Source: Alphaproteobacteria bacterium
GTDB taxonomy: Bacteria; Pseudomonadota; Alphaproteobacteria; Micropepsales; Micropepsaceae
Length of the DNA stretch: 64,000 bases
Direction: 5' to 3'
NCBI GenBank assembly: GCA_003139615.1
Contig: PLJH01000032.1
Location: 111,728-175,727, forward strand
A program made the translations under genes and the position numbers. The notes beneath the pieces were generated by a model that had not been told where the DNA came from, ran no database searches, and saw only the letters and a list, made by a program, of their open reading frames with translations. Shown here piece by piece: positions 7,548-16,596 of this stretch; within the stretch, counting starts at the first letter, position 1; each line of letters starts with the position of its first letter.

Positions 7548-8492
7548 ATGACCGACACCCGTGCCCGCGTTGCCGTCCTCGTGCCCTGCTACAACGAGGA
7601 GGCTGCCATCGCGCTGGTCGTGCGCGATTTCCGCGCCGCGCTGCCGGACGCCGCGATCTACGTCTACGACAACAATTCCAAGGACAAGACGGCCGAGCGG
7701 GCGCGGGATGCCGGCGCCATCGTGAGCAGCGAAACGCGCCAGGGCAAAGGCAATGTGGTGCGCCGGATGTTCGCCGATATCGAGGCGGACATCTATGTGC
7801 TGGTCGACGGCGACGACACTTACGACGCCTTCGTGGCGCCCGCGCTGGTGCGCAAGCTGGTCAACGAGAATCTCGATATCGTGTCGGGGCGGCGCATCGC
7901 GACGGGCCAAGCCGCCTATCGCGCGGGGCATGTGTTGGGCAACCGGCTGCTGACCGGCCTTACCGCGATGATGTTCCGGGTCAAGCTCGGCGATTTGCTG
8001 ACGGGGTATCGCGTGATGTCGCGGCGTTTTGTGAAATCATTCCCGTTCACCGCCGAAGGCTTCGGCATCGAGACGGAGCTGACCGTGCATGCGGTGCGGC
8101 TCCTGATGCCGATGGTCGAAGTGGATACGAAATACAAGGAGCGCCCGGCAGGCTCGGTCAGCAAGCTCAACACGTACCGCGATGGCGTGCGTATCCTGCT
8201 GACCATCACATCGCTCGTGCGCGAGGAGCGGCCGCTCATTTTCTTCAGCGGCATTTTCGCGATGCTTGCGATTCTGTCGCTGCTTGTCGGCACGCCGGTC
8301 GTGCTGGAATTCGTGCGCACGGGATATGTACCGCGCCTGCCCACGGCATTGCTGGCAACGGCCCTGATGATCCTTGCGTTTCTGTCCCTCGCCAGCGGCC
8401 TCATTCTCGACACCGTCACGCGCGGCCGCTGGGAGTTGAAGCGCATCGCCTATCTCGCGATTCCCGGTCCGAAGGATCTCAAGCTTCCGTGA
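7548..8492 (+). CDS. GT2 polyprenyl-phosphate glycosyltransferase (GtrB/DPM1-like)
   Basis: The protein likely transfers a sugar from a nucleotide donor to undecaprenyl phosphate on the inner face of the membrane. The 314 residues start with the GT2 fold: LVPCYNEE at 11-18, YDNNSKDKT at 40-48, and the metal-binding DGDD at 87-90. Two hydrophobic helices near 226-252 and 264-290 anchor the C-terminus, as in GtrB proteins. It is the middle gene of a three-gene operon. Its stop overlaps the GTG start of the GtrA gene (GTGA), implying coupled translation. Confidence 0.85.
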   Translation: MTDTRARVAVLVPCYNEEAAIALVVRDFRAALPDAAIYVYDNNSKDKTAERARDAGAIVSSETRQGKGNVVRRMFADIEADIYVLVDGDDTYDAFVAPALVRKLVNENLDIVSGRRIATGQAAYRAGHVLGNRLLTGLTAMMFRVKLGDLLTGYRVMSRRFVKSFPFTAEGFGIETELTVHAVRLLMPMVEVDTKYKERPAGSVSKLNTYRDGVRILLTITSLVREERPLIFFSGIFAMLAILSLLVGTPVVLEFVRTGYVPRLPTALLATALMILAFLSLASGLILDTVTRGRWELKRIAYLAIPGPKDLKLP

Positions 8493-8923
8493 ACGCCATT
8501 TCGGAGCTTGTGCGCGCGCTTTTCAAATCGCGGTTCCTGCGTTTTGCGGCCGTGGGCACGGCCGGATTCGTCGTCAACGAAATTGCGCTGTGGTTCGTGC
8601 ATCATTTGAGCGCGCTCAACTATTACACAAGCCAGATTCCCGCCTTCTTCGTTGCGGTCACGTTCACATGGTGGGGCAACCGGATGCTGACGTTCCGCGA
8701 GCATGCGGCACGCACAAGCCTTTTGCGGGAATGGGCAAAATTCGTCGCGGCCAACGGCCTGGGCGCCGTTGCGAATTATGCGCTTTATGTGAGTCTCTTA
8801 CGCTTTGCGCCGCCGCCCGCCGACAACCCATACCTCGCGTTGGTAGCGGGAACGTTGTTTGGCCTGATCTTCAACTTCACGCTGTCGAAGCGGTTTGTGT
8901 TTCGTGCCGGAACGCCGCGATAG
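8489..8923 (+). CDS. GtrA family membrane protein
   Basis: The 144-residue protein has four hydrophobic helices and the FAAVGTAGFVVNEIALW-like first helix typical of GtrA/DPMS proteins, which are thought to flip polyprenyl-phosphate-linked sugars across the cytoplasmic membrane. The GTG start overlaps the stop of the preceding GT2 gene by four bases. This placement supports the joint role in periplasmic or surface glycosylation. It is convergent with the next gene, with adjacent ends and no obvious terminator. Confidence 0.85.
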   Translation: MNAISELVRALFKSRFLRFAAVGTAGFVVNEIALWFVHHLSALNYYTSQIPAFFVAVTFTWWGNRMLTFREHAARTSLLREWAKFVAANGLGAVANYALYVSLLRFAPPPADNPYLALVAGTLFGLIFNFTLSKRFVFRAGTPR

Positions 8924-9481
8924 TTATCTGATCCGTTTCAACTCGTCGATCAACGCCGACCCTGCCGGCGCATCGACGTCGACACGCGTGGTTTCCGTCA
9001 TCCGCGCCATGGTCATGTAGAAGCCGCAGGTGAGAATCGCTTCCACGATCTCCTGGGCGGAAAAATGTTTCTTCATTTCAGCGACCGCCGCTTCGCCGGC
9101 GCGCACGTCTCTCACCACTTCGCGCGAGAACTGCAGCAGCGCCTTTTCCTTTGCATCGAATTCCGCACCGTCGATGCGCGCGTCTTCGAGCGCCTTGATC
9201 TGGTCCTTGCGGCAACCGGCGGCCTCGCCGATCGGCACATGCTGCACCCATTCATACGTGCCGCCTTCGAGGCGGGCGACCCACAGGATGATGAGTTCGC
9301 GCAGAGCCTGATCGAGTTTCTGTTTGGAGAGGATGGCGCCCCCGAACCGCATACCCGGCACGAAGCATGTGGCGGCGTTCGCCCACATGCGAAAGATGTT
9401 GAGCTTCCGCGGCAGTTTCTCGAAACGCTCGCGCACGTCTTCGGGCAACGCGGCGATATCGGCATAGGGGATCAGGGGCAT
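8924..9481 (-). CDS. carboxymuconolactone decarboxylase (AhpD-like) family protein
   Basis: The 185-residue all-helical protein has the AhpD-like core, including LDQALRELIILWVARLEGGTYEW at about residues 56-78, followed by QHVPIG. Members with a peroxidase role carry a CxxC pair here; this protein has no such pair (E77-W-V-Q-H81 instead). It therefore belongs to the non-CxxC branch, whose members include decarboxylases and many uncharacterised proteins. Substrate is unknown. The ATG at 9481 follows GGAGA. The longer open frame to 9631 reads through repeat sequence and is rejected. Confidence 0.8.
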   Translation of the reverse strand: MPLIPYADIAALPEDVRERFEKLPRKLNIFRMWANAATCFVPGMRFGGAILSKQKLDQALRELIILWVARLEGGTYEWVQHVPIGEAAGCRKDQIKALEDARIDGAEFDAKEKALLQFSREVVRDVRAGEAAVAEMKKHFSAQEIVEAILTCGFYMTMARMTETTRVDVDAPAGSALIDELKRIR

Positions 9482-9540
9482 GGTTCGTCTCCGTAGATCG
9501 TTCGCCCTCCCCGGAAGGAAGGGGTGATGATGATGCAATA

Positions 9541-9742
9541 CCCCTCCCCGAATTGCTGCGCAATTCGACGCGGCCTCGTGATATTCCAAACAATCTCGCC
9601 CACCCTCCCCTTGCGGGAGGGTCGATATCATCTTTGAGCGACAGCGAAAAGAGGATTTCGGGGAGGGGAAAATCGCCGATAGCCGTGTGCTTGCCCCTCC
9701 CCGAATTGCTGCGCAATTCGACCCTCCCGCAAGGGGAGGGTG
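9541..9742. repeat. cluster of palindromic repeats (partial, inverted and full copies)
   Basis: Positions 9541-9569 repeat the left half of the 49-bp unit. Positions 9601-9624 carry its right half inverted (CACCCTCCCC, then GGGAGGGTCG). Positions 9694-9742 are a full copy identical to 5690-5738. A GAGCGACAGCGAAA segment at about 9637 resembles, in inverted form, the start of the window. The 9694-9742 unit abuts the stop of modC and could serve as its terminator. Confidence 0.8.
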
Positions 9743-9753
9743 AGAATGTTCGT

Positions 9754-10833
9754 CTACCGCAAATCGACGATCACGGATTTGACGATGGCGAACACGGGCA
9801 TTCCTGCGACGAGGCCCAGGCGCTCCGCGGAGGCACGCGTGATGCGCGCGACAAGCTTCACATCGCCCGAACGCAACTGAATGTCGGCATGCCCGGCATC
9901 GTCGTTGCGAATCGACTGGATTGTCGCTTCCAGGATGTTGTTGGCGCTGATGTCCTGCGGACGTTGCCGCGCGATCATCACGTCTTCCGCCCGCAAGCGC
10001 ACCCGCACACGCGTGCCGGGAGGTTGCGAGACATGCGGTACGATCAACTCCACGCTGCCGGCGGCGAGAACGGTCAGCCCGTCACCCTCGCGCTGCGCGG
10101 TCACGACGGTTTCGAACACGGCCCCATAAGATGGAGCGCCCGCCAGGCTCGCGAATTCGAGATCCGGCAGCAGATCGAAGACCGAACCCTGTGCTGCGAT
10201 TTTCCCGTCTTTCACGAAGACCAGTTCGTCCGCGAGGCGCGTGACCTCGTCCAGCGAATGCGTGACATAGATCATCGGCAAACGCGTTTCGTCCCGCAGC
10301 TTTTCAAGATAGGGAAATATCTCCGCCTTGCGTGCTGCGTCGAGTGCGGCGAGAGGTTCATCGAGCAGGAGCAAGGCAGGCGACGACAGCAGGGCGCGCC
10401 CTAATGCCGCGCGGCTCTTCTCGCCACCGGATAATTTTGCCGGCTTGCGCGACAACAATCGCTCAAGCCCCAGCATCTCGACGATGCGCGTAAACTCGTC
10501 CTCGGTCGCGCGCGTCTCCGCGCGGCGCCAACCAAATCGCAGATTGCCGTCCACGCTCATATGGGGAAAGAGGCGGGATTCCTGGAATACATAGCCGATG
10601 CGGCGCAAGCGCGACGGAACATCGATGCCCGCGTTTCGATCGAAAACAACACGGCCGTCGATTGCAACACGGCCGTCCTGCGGCCGGAACAATCCCGCGA
10701 TCGCGTTTGCGATTGTCGTTTTGCCTGCACCCGAAGGTCCGAACAAAGCGGTTACGCCGGGCTTCGCCACCTGAAAATCCGCGTCGAGCGCGAAGCCTGC
10801 AAAACGATGACGCACGGAGAAATCGATGGTCAT
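9754..10833 (-). CDS. modC: molybdate ABC transporter ATP-binding protein ModC
   Basis: This is the ATPase that powers molybdate uptake at the inner membrane. The 359 residues show Walker A GPSGAGKT (32-39), the ABC signature LSGGE (134-138), Walker B LLLLDEP (154-160) and the switch His in VTHSLDEV. A C-terminal Mop/TOBE domain (about 290-357) is typical of ModC rather than other importers. The stop of modB and the start of modC overlap (ATGA region at 10830-10833). No modA gene for the periplasmic binding protein is found on either side. Confidence 0.92.
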   Translation of the reverse strand: MTIDFSVRHRFAGFALDADFQVAKPGVTALFGPSGAGKTTIANAIAGLFRPQDGRVAIDGRVVFDRNAGIDVPSRLRRIGYVFQESRLFPHMSVDGNLRFGWRRAETRATEDEFTRIVEMLGLERLLSRKPAKLSGGEKSRAALGRALLSSPALLLLDEPLAALDAARKAEIFPYLEKLRDETRLPMIYVTHSLDEVTRLADELVFVKDGKIAAQGSVFDLLPDLEFASLAGAPSYGAVFETVVTAQREGDGLTVLAAGSVELIVPHVSQPPGTRVRVRLRAEDVMIARQRPQDISANNILEATIQSIRNDDAGHADIQLRSGDVKLVARITRASAERLGLVAGMPVFAIVKSVIVDLR

Positions 10834-11516
10834 CGGCCCACCAGCGCACGCGTGCGCCGCTCCGCGAATTCCGCCAGCACCATTCCGGCAAACGCAAGCG
10901 AGATGGAGAGCAGGGAAAGCCTGGCCGCTTCCGCTTCGCCGCCGGGAGACTGGATCGCGCTGTAGATCGCCAGCGGCAGGGTCTGCGTCTCGCCTGGGAT
11001 GTTGGACACGAATGTGATGATCGCGCCGAATTCGCCCAGGCTCGCGGCAAAGGCCGTGATGGCGCCGGTGACGATGCCGGGCAATGCGAGCGGCAACAGG
11101 ATATTGAAAAAGCGATCGAACGGACCCGCGCCCAGCGTCTCCGCCGCCTGACCGAGCCCGCCGTCGATCGCCGCAAGCGATAGCCTGATGGCGCGCAATT
11201 GGAACGGAAAGGTGATGAGACCGGACGCGAGTGCTGCGCCCGTCCAGCTGAACGCAAACCGGATTCCCAGATTGTGGAGCAACCAGGCGCCCAGGGGTGC
11301 TCGCGTACCGAGAAGTGTCAGCAACAGATACCCGACGACGACAGGCGGCAGGACCAGCGGAATGTGCAGCGCACTATCGACGAGCGTCCTGCCGGGAAAC
11401 CGGCCGCGGGACAGGAGCATGGCTGCGGCAAGTGCAAAAGGCAGCGCGCAGGCCACAGCGACCAGCGACACACGCAGGCTCAACATGAACGCCTGGGCTT
11501 CCACATCCGTCAGCAT
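10830..11516 (-). CDS. modB: molybdate ABC transporter permease ModB
   Basis: This is the inner-membrane channel subunit of the molybdate importer. The 228-residue protein has five or six hydrophobic helices and the permease EAA-type loop (AAETLGAGPFDRFFNILLPLALPG, about residues 145-170) that contacts the ATPase. It also has the LGEFGAI segment typical of ModB and CysT/W permeases. The ATG at 11516 matches the usual ModB N-terminus; an open extension to 11591 is unlikely. It overlaps modC by four bases. The gene upstream of it is divergent and unrelated, so modA is absent locally. Confidence 0.9.
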   Translation of the reverse strand: MLTDVEAQAFMLSLRVSLVAVACALPFALAAAMLLSRGRFPGRTLVDSALHIPLVLPPVVVGYLLLTLLGTRAPLGAWLLHNLGIRFAFSWTGAALASGLITFPFQLRAIRLSLAAIDGGLGQAAETLGAGPFDRFFNILLPLALPGIVTGAITAFAASLGEFGAIITFVSNIPGETQTLPLAIYSAIQSPGGEAEAARLSLLSISLAFAGMVLAEFAERRTRALVGR

Positions 11517-11665
11517 CGCCGCGCCACTCTGAATTCCCTCTTCGCCCCGGCCAATACAACGGAATATCACGAACCGCGCGGGACCCCACACCGGTTAACC
11601 AAGGGTAGCTTGACCGCCCGGCCCGGCCGGTTACGGTTGCAGCGGGGTGGGCATTCGAGGTTGGA

Positions 11666-13417
11666 ATGCGGGCGGGATATCTGAATTTTGCCGTTTGCGC
11701 GGCCTTTCTCGCTTGCGCTTCGGCGCCATCGCATGCGGCGCAGGCGCCGCAACCGGCGGGCGTTCCGGCAAAGCCTTCGGCGGCCCAAACGTCCCCCTCA
11801 TTGGCGAAGCTTCCACCGGTCGCGGCGAACAGACCGGATCTGATCGTGATCCGCTACGACCATTGGACCGACGCGGACGAGCGCGCCTACAGCGAATTCA
11901 TTCAGGCGATCGGCGACTCCGGCTGCCGCACCGTCAATACCTGCCTGCACGACCCTGCCAATCCGTTCCGCGCGAGCGATCCCGAAGGCATGCCGTTCCG
12001 CTCCGACTGTGCCGACCTGCCCTATGTGCTCCGCGGTTATTTCGCGTGGAAGCGCGGGCTTCCCTTTTCCTATGAGGGCGATGTCGAGGCGCGCGGCCAT
12101 ACGCGCGACATTCGCTACACCGCCGCCGGCAACGAAGTCTCGGCCCGCACGGACGTGCTGTCCTATTCGACCACGGGTTATGAAATGATCGACGTGATGC
12201 GCGATTCGGTCTCGTCTGCGAGTTTCCGCATCCATCCCGACCTCGATGGGCCTTACGAGCCCGATATGTATTCGCCCGCGATCAGCGTGAGATCCATCCG
12301 CCCCGGTACGATGGTCTACGATCCCAACGGCCACGTCGCGACGATCTTCCGCATCGAGCCCAACGGGCGCATGCAATATATCGATGCCCATCCCGACAGT
12401 TCGGTGACGCGCGGCTATTATGACGAAAGGTTCGTCCGCTCGCGGCCCGATATGGGCGCGGGCTTCAAGAACTGGCGCCCGATATGGCTGGTGGATGCCG
12501 CGCGGCGGAGCGACGGCGTCTTCATCGGCGGCCGTGTCGTGCTCGCGGCGAACAAAGACATCCCCGATTATTCCGAGACGCAATTCTTCGGCACCGGCCC
12601 GCGACCGGCGGACGATTCGAACTGGAATACCGGCGCATTCGTGCTGAGCGGCCAGACCTACGACTATTACGATTATGTCCGCGCGGTGATGGCGGGCGGG
12701 AAGCTGCTATTCGATCCCGTCAAGGAAGTGCACGATATGGTCGATTCCAATTGCAACGATCTGCATTACCGCAGCGATGCCGTCGAGGTGGCGCTGGCCG
12801 CAGGTATCGAGAATCTGCCTCAGCCTTCGCGTCTTCCACCCAACATCTACGGCACGGAAGGCAATTGGGAAGACTATTCCACGCCGTCGCGCGATGCGCG
12901 TCTCAAGGTTTCGTTCAAGGAATTGCGCGACATGGCCGAGCGCTTTGTGAAGATGTACGAAGCCGGCGATCCGAAGCTCGTTTACAAGGGCAACAATCTC
13001 GTGGCGGATTTGATTGCGACCTACGACCGGGAGGCGGCAGCCTGCAAGCTCACCTATTCGCGCACGGATCATTCGCAAGTGACACTTGGTTATGACGACA
13101 TGCGCCGGCGCCTGTTCCTGATGTCCTTCGATCCCTACCAGTGCGTCGAGCGCCGCTGGGGCGCGACGGATCCTTCGGAGCTGGCCACCTGCCGCGATGG
13201 CGCCAACAAGCAGGCCTGGTACGCGGCAGAACAGAATCTTCGCAATCAGGTCGAGCGCACCTACGAAGCGGAAATGGATTTTCCGCTTGAAGAATTGAGA
13301 ACGCCGGGACCTGGAAAAGGCGTCGCTACGCCGCCCGACATCGACGTGCGCGCCTATCTCGTCTCCGTGCAAGGCGCGCGGCCGACTGCGCCCCGGCAGG
13401 CGTCGTCAATCAACTGA
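11666..13417 (+). CDS. secreted protein with possible papain-fold (NlpC/P60-like) active site
   Basis: I do not recognise a named family for the whole 583-residue protein. It begins with a signal peptide (cleavage near residue 24, SHAAQA) and a Pro/Ala-rich linker to about residue 55, then a long globular part. Within it, Cys115 in a SDCADLPYVLRGYFAW helix is followed by His223 in a PNGHVATIF strand and Asp240 in YIDAHPD. A Cys at the start of a helix followed by His and Asp on strands is the order seen in NlpC/P60 and CHAP cysteine hydrolases. Peptidase or amidase activity in the periplasm is an inference. It stands alone, divergent from modBC. Confidence 0.6.
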   Translation: MRAGYLNFAVCAAFLACASAPSHAAQAPQPAGVPAKPSAAQTSPSLAKLPPVAANRPDLIVIRYDHWTDADERAYSEFIQAIGDSGCRTVNTCLHDPANPFRASDPEGMPFRSDCADLPYVLRGYFAWKRGLPFSYEGDVEARGHTRDIRYTAAGNEVSARTDVLSYSTTGYEMIDVMRDSVSSASFRIHPDLDGPYEPDMYSPAISVRSIRPGTMVYDPNGHVATIFRIEPNGRMQYIDAHPDSSVTRGYYDERFVRSRPDMGAGFKNWRPIWLVDAARRSDGVFIGGRVVLAANKDIPDYSETQFFGTGPRPADDSNWNTGAFVLSGQTYDYYDYVRAVMAGGKLLFDPVKEVHDMVDSNCNDLHYRSDAVEVALAAGIENLPQPSRLPPNIYGTEGNWEDYSTPSRDARLKVSFKELRDMAERFVKMYEAGDPKLVYKGNNLVADLIATYDREAAACKLTYSRTDHSQVTLGYDDMRRRLFLMSFDPYQCVERRWGATDPSELATCRDGANKQAWYAAEQNLRNQVERTYEAEMDFPLEELRTPGPGKGVATPPDIDVRAYLVSVQGARPTAPRQASSIN

Positions 13418-13439
13418 ATCGCGGACCTTCGAAACGGAA

Positions 13440-13464
13440 AAGCCGCCGGGCGAACCGGCGGCTT
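13440..13464 (-). terminator. hairpin terminator of the tonB operon (bidirectional shape)
   Basis: A 10-bp perfect stem, AAGCCGCCGG/CCGGCGGCTT, with a 5-base loop sits between the convergent 583-aa gene and the TPR gene. On the minus strand it is followed by TTTTCC, so it best terminates the tonB-exbB-exbD-exbD-TPR transcript. Confidence 0.8.
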
Positions 13465-13490
13465 CCACATCGTGATTTGAAACTCGCCCC

Positions 13491-14630
13491 TCAGTGCGTG
13501 CGCGCGTAAATCGACCACAGATGCGAGAGAAGCACGTCGCCCGGCTTGGCGCCGCCCGACACCGCACTGAGCGCGTGCACGGCCGCATCCCTCTGGTGCA
13601 GGCCGATATCGGCCATGGCAAGGCGAATCTGCGCGAGATTGCTGTTCGTGACGCCCTTGGCGATGCCGGCCTTCGCGGCGTTTTGCGCATCCTGAAAGCG
13701 GCCCATACCCCAATATTGCGCGCTCAGTTTGATATCCGCGTCGCCGGTTTTGGCGGCGTTGGCGGCCGCTGCTTCCTGGGCGAGGCCTGCAGCTTCGGAC
13801 CCTGCCTGCGATTTGGCCATCGTCATCAGGCGAACCGTGCGGGCGTCGTTCAACAGCTTTGCGTCCATGCCTTTTTGCACGATGCCCTGCGCTTCGGTCG
13901 GGCAACCGATCTGAATCGCGACTTCCGCGGCCGTCGTGTAGTCGTCGGCATTGCGCATCGTGTTGGTGAGAAGGCGCAGACGATAAACGTCCATCGTATT
14001 GTCCGGCGAAAGACCCGCCGAGCGGTCGGCCATGGCCAGAATGTCCGACCAATATTTCGGCTGGTTGTAATTGATGATCAGCTGTTCCGCCGCGATGCGC
14101 ATGGCGTCGTTATCGCCGGATTTATAGGCGGCGCTCATCAACAATTCGAGCGGCCCCTGCCCATGCATATCGCGCAGCATCCGAATGGCCGAAGGGTAGT
14201 CCTGCATTTGATAGTAAGCCTGAGCCACGATCAGTTCGCTCTCGCCGTCATATTGCCCCGCTTTGCGAAGTTCGTCGGCGTCTTCGCCGACGACGTCCCG
14301 AAAGCGGCCGGCGTTATAATCGTTCGCGAACTTCGCCTTGGAGCCCGTCGCTCCACTGCCGTTCTTGGCAGCGATATATGATTTCGTTTGTTCGATCGCC
14401 TGCTGGTCGCCGGAGGTGAGGCCGCCGACAGATTCGGCCTCCCTCACTTTTTCGCCGGCCCCGCTGGTATTGCCGGAACCGGCAAGCCTGATTGCTTCCT
14501 GCAGAAGCTTTCCGACAGCCGGACGCGCGGACGCTTCAGCCGGAACTGCTGCCGGAAGGGAACCGACGGCGGCAATCGCAGACCCGAGGAAAAGCGCCGT
14601 TGCGAAAGCGCGGAGATTAAAGGAAATCAT
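13491..14630 (-). CDS. secreted TPR-like repeat protein of the TonB operon
   Basis: The 379-residue protein has an N-terminal signal peptide (about residues 1-32) and alpha-helical repeat segments with TPR-like spacing (for example AQAYYQMQDYPSAIRMLRD, and YWGMGRFQDAQNAAKAG near the C-terminus). It is the last gene of the tonB-exbB-exbD-exbD cluster and ends at the strong hairpin at 13440. A periplasmic scaffold or accessory role for TonB-dependent transport is suggested only by its position. I know of no defined biochemical function. Confidence 0.7.
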   Translation of the reverse strand: MISFNLRAFATALFLGSAIAAVGSLPAAVPAEASARPAVGKLLQEAIRLAGSGNTSGAGEKVREAESVGGLTSGDQQAIEQTKSYIAAKNGSGATGSKAKFANDYNAGRFRDVVGEDADELRKAGQYDGESELIVAQAYYQMQDYPSAIRMLRDMHGQGPLELLMSAAYKSGDNDAMRIAAEQLIINYNQPKYWSDILAMADRSAGLSPDNTMDVYRLRLLTNTMRNADDYTTAAEVAIQIGCPTEAQGIVQKGMDAKLLNDARTVRLMTMAKSQAGSEAAGLAQEAAAANAAKTGDADIKLSAQYWGMGRFQDAQNAAKAGIAKGVTNSNLAQIRLAMADIGLHQRDAAVHALSAVSGGAKPGDVLLSHLWSIYARTH

Positions 14631-14710
14631 CTTGAGACCTCTCTTGAATTCAAGGCGCGGGTCTCGGACGCATGCGACCGCATGTTCCGCTTCCGCGGTC
14701 GCCCCTCTCG

Positions 14711-15136
14711 TTACTGCATATATTGATCGATGCCGACGAACCCGATCTTCGTCACACCGAGACGCTGCGCATCGGACAGCACCTTCGCCACCGTATCGTA
14801 TTTCGCGAGACGGTTCGGATTGAGATGGATTTCGTCCTGGTCGTCGCCTTTGGCGGCTTCCTGCTGGAGATAAATGTCCAAGGTCGGCATGTCGACCGCA
14901 GTACCGTTCCAGGTGATGGTGCCGTCGAAATCCACTCCCAGCGCCACAACGACGGGAGGAGTGGCAGGCGGCTTCTGGTTGGGCGGCGGCATGTCGAGCT
15001 TCACCGCATGGGTTTGGATCGGCAGAGTGATAATCAGCATGACCAGAAGCACGAGCATGACGTCGATCAACGGCGTCGTGTTCATCTCCACCATGACTTC
15101 GTTTTCGCCGCTTCCGGAACCAAGATTCATTGCCAT
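14711..15136 (-). CDS. exbD: ExbD/TolR family protein (second copy)
   Basis: This is a proton-channel partner of ExbB that helps convert the proton motive force to TonB movement. The 141 residues have a short cytoplasmic N-terminus, one membrane helix (IDVMLVLLVMLIITLPI, about 24-40) with the conserved Asp (D25) in the helix start, and a periplasmic domain. It follows the first ExbD by 31 bases. Its periplasmic sequence is clearly different from that copy, so the two are not a recent duplication. Confidence 0.87.
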   Translation of the reverse strand: MAMNLGSGSGENEVMVEMNTTPLIDVMLVLLVMLIITLPIQTHAVKLDMPPPNQKPPATPPVVVALGVDFDGTITWNGTAVDMPTLDIYLQQEAAKGDDQDEIHLNPNRLAKYDTVAKVLSDAQRLGVTKIGFVGIDQYMQ

Positions 15137-15167
15137 TGCAGGTTACCTTTTGCTTTCCGGCGTCGTG

Positions 15168-15614
15168 CTACTGGGACTCGTTGTTTCGCGGTTCGGTCAG
15201 GAAGCCGACTTTCGGGACGCCGGCTTCCTGGGCCGCCAGAATGACTCTTCCGATGGCCTCGAAGCGCACGTCCTTGTCGCCGCGGATATGCACTTCGGGA
15301 AGCGGCGTGCCCCGCGCCAGCGCGGCCTTAAGGGCGTCTCCAAACCGTCCTCTGAGCTCGCTCGGCTCAACGGGGGCATTGTTCCAGTAGACGTTTTCGT
15401 CCTTGTCGACCGCAATGACGATGTTCTCGGGCTTGGTGATCGTCGGGATATTGTGCGCGTTCGGCAGTTGAAGCGGAACCGTCTTGACGATCACGGGAAT
15501 GGTGATCAGGAAGATGATGAGGAGAACGAGCATCACGTCCACGAGCGGCGTCGTGTTGATCGTGGTGTTCAGTTCCACCTCATCGTGGTCCGCAGACTGG
15601 ACATTCATTGACAT
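15168..15614 (-). CDS. exbD: ExbD/TolR family protein (first copy)
   Basis: The 148-residue protein has the ExbD pattern: N-terminal NTTINTTPLVDVMLVLL with the essential membrane Asp (about D27), one transmembrane helix, and a periplasmic domain containing the DKxV-type motif (VAVDKDENVYWN). It works with ExbB and TonB in the inner membrane. It lies 37 bases after exbB in the same operon. Two distinct exbD genes in tandem are known from some other TonB clusters. Confidence 0.88.
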   Translation of the reverse strand: MSMNVQSADHDEVELNTTINTTPLVDVMLVLLIIFLITIPVIVKTVPLQLPNAHNIPTITKPENIVIAVDKDENVYWNNAPVEPSELRGRFGDALKAALARGTPLPEVHIRGDKDVRFEAIGRVILAAQEAGVPKVGFLTEPRNNESQ

Positions 15615-15651
15615 GTGCTGAGTCCTTGCCGAGCGCGCGCTGCGACTTCAA

Positions 15652-16545
15652 TCACTTCTTGTTGGTCACGAGATAGGTCTGAAGATCGGCCGCGAAGCTG
15701 CGAAGCTTCTCGTTGATGACCTTGTTGCGGCGAACGACGTAGTTGTAGAGCAACACGGCCGGAACGGCGACGAGAAGGCCGAGCGCGGTCGCGATCAGCG
15801 CGGTGCCCACCGGGCCCGCAACCTTGTCGATCGACGCCTGGCCCGCGATGCCGATGGCGATCAGCGCGTTCAGGATGCCCCAGACGGTGCCGAACAGACC
15901 GATAAACGGCGAGGTCGAACCGACCGACGCGAGGAACGCGATACCGGTCTGCATCTGGGCGTTCGCCTCGTCGAGCTGACGGTTCAGCGACATCCCGATC
16001 CAATCATTGAGATTGACGAGACCCGTTCCTTGCCCGGCTGCCGCGCGTACACCGCTTTCCGCGACGCTGCGGAACACGCTGGATTTGGGCAGCTTGTCGA
16101 TGCCTTCATTGAGATTGTTCGAACTCCAGAAACGGCGTTCGACGGTCTTGGCCTGACCAAGCACACGTGCCTGTTCAAGATATTTCGTGATGAAGATGTA
16201 CCACGTTCCGGCCGACATGATGCCAAGCAGCACGATCACGGCCCGAATGACGAAGTCGCCGTTCTTCCACAAGGGAACGAGGCCGTAGGGGCTCTCTTTC
16301 GGAGCAGCCGGTGCGGCAGCCGGTTCTGTAACGGCCGGCGCGGGGGCCGGTGCTGCTGAAGGACCGGACATCGAGGCACCGGGTGCAGCCGGCGCGCCGG
16401 CTGCCGGAGCACCTGCTGCGGGCGTTGCTCCGCTCGGCGCGGCCATGGCGGGTTGAGCCGGTGGTGTTTGTGCAAGTGCCTGGCCGACGCTTGCGGCGGA
16501 CAGGAAAACGATCGCGGCTGCAATCGCCAGATGCTTCGAGATCAT
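15652..16545 (-). CDS. exbB: ExbB proton channel protein (MotA/TolQ/ExbB family)
   Basis: The 297-residue protein is of the long ExbB type. It has an N-terminal signal peptide (about 1-25) and a periplasmic Ala/Pro-rich linker (about 26-85), followed by the first membrane helix (about 97-118). Helices two and three (about 180-245) contain the signature STSPFIGLFGTVWGI and the AGPVGTALIATALGLLVAVPAVL segment. It forms the pentameric channel that houses ExbD. It is placed second in tonB-exbB-exbD-exbD-TPR. The linker is compositionally biased but continuous with the frame. Confidence 0.9.
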   Translation of the reverse strand: MISKHLAIAAAIVFLSAASVGQALAQTPPAQPAMAAPSGATPAAGAPAAGAPAAPGASMSGPSAAPAPAPAVTEPAAAPAAPKESPYGLVPLWKNGDFVIRAVIVLLGIMSAGTWYIFITKYLEQARVLGQAKTVERRFWSSNNLNEGIDKLPKSSVFRSVAESGVRAAAGQGTGLVNLNDWIGMSLNRQLDEANAQMQTGIAFLASVGSTSPFIGLFGTVWGILNALIAIGIAGQASIDKVAGPVGTALIATALGLLVAVPAVLLYNYVVRRNKVINEKLRSFAADLQTYLVTNKK

Positions 16546-16596
16546 TGTTTCGATTCTCCGTAAGTAGATTTAAAAATTAGGCTTCCCCTTCGCGAA

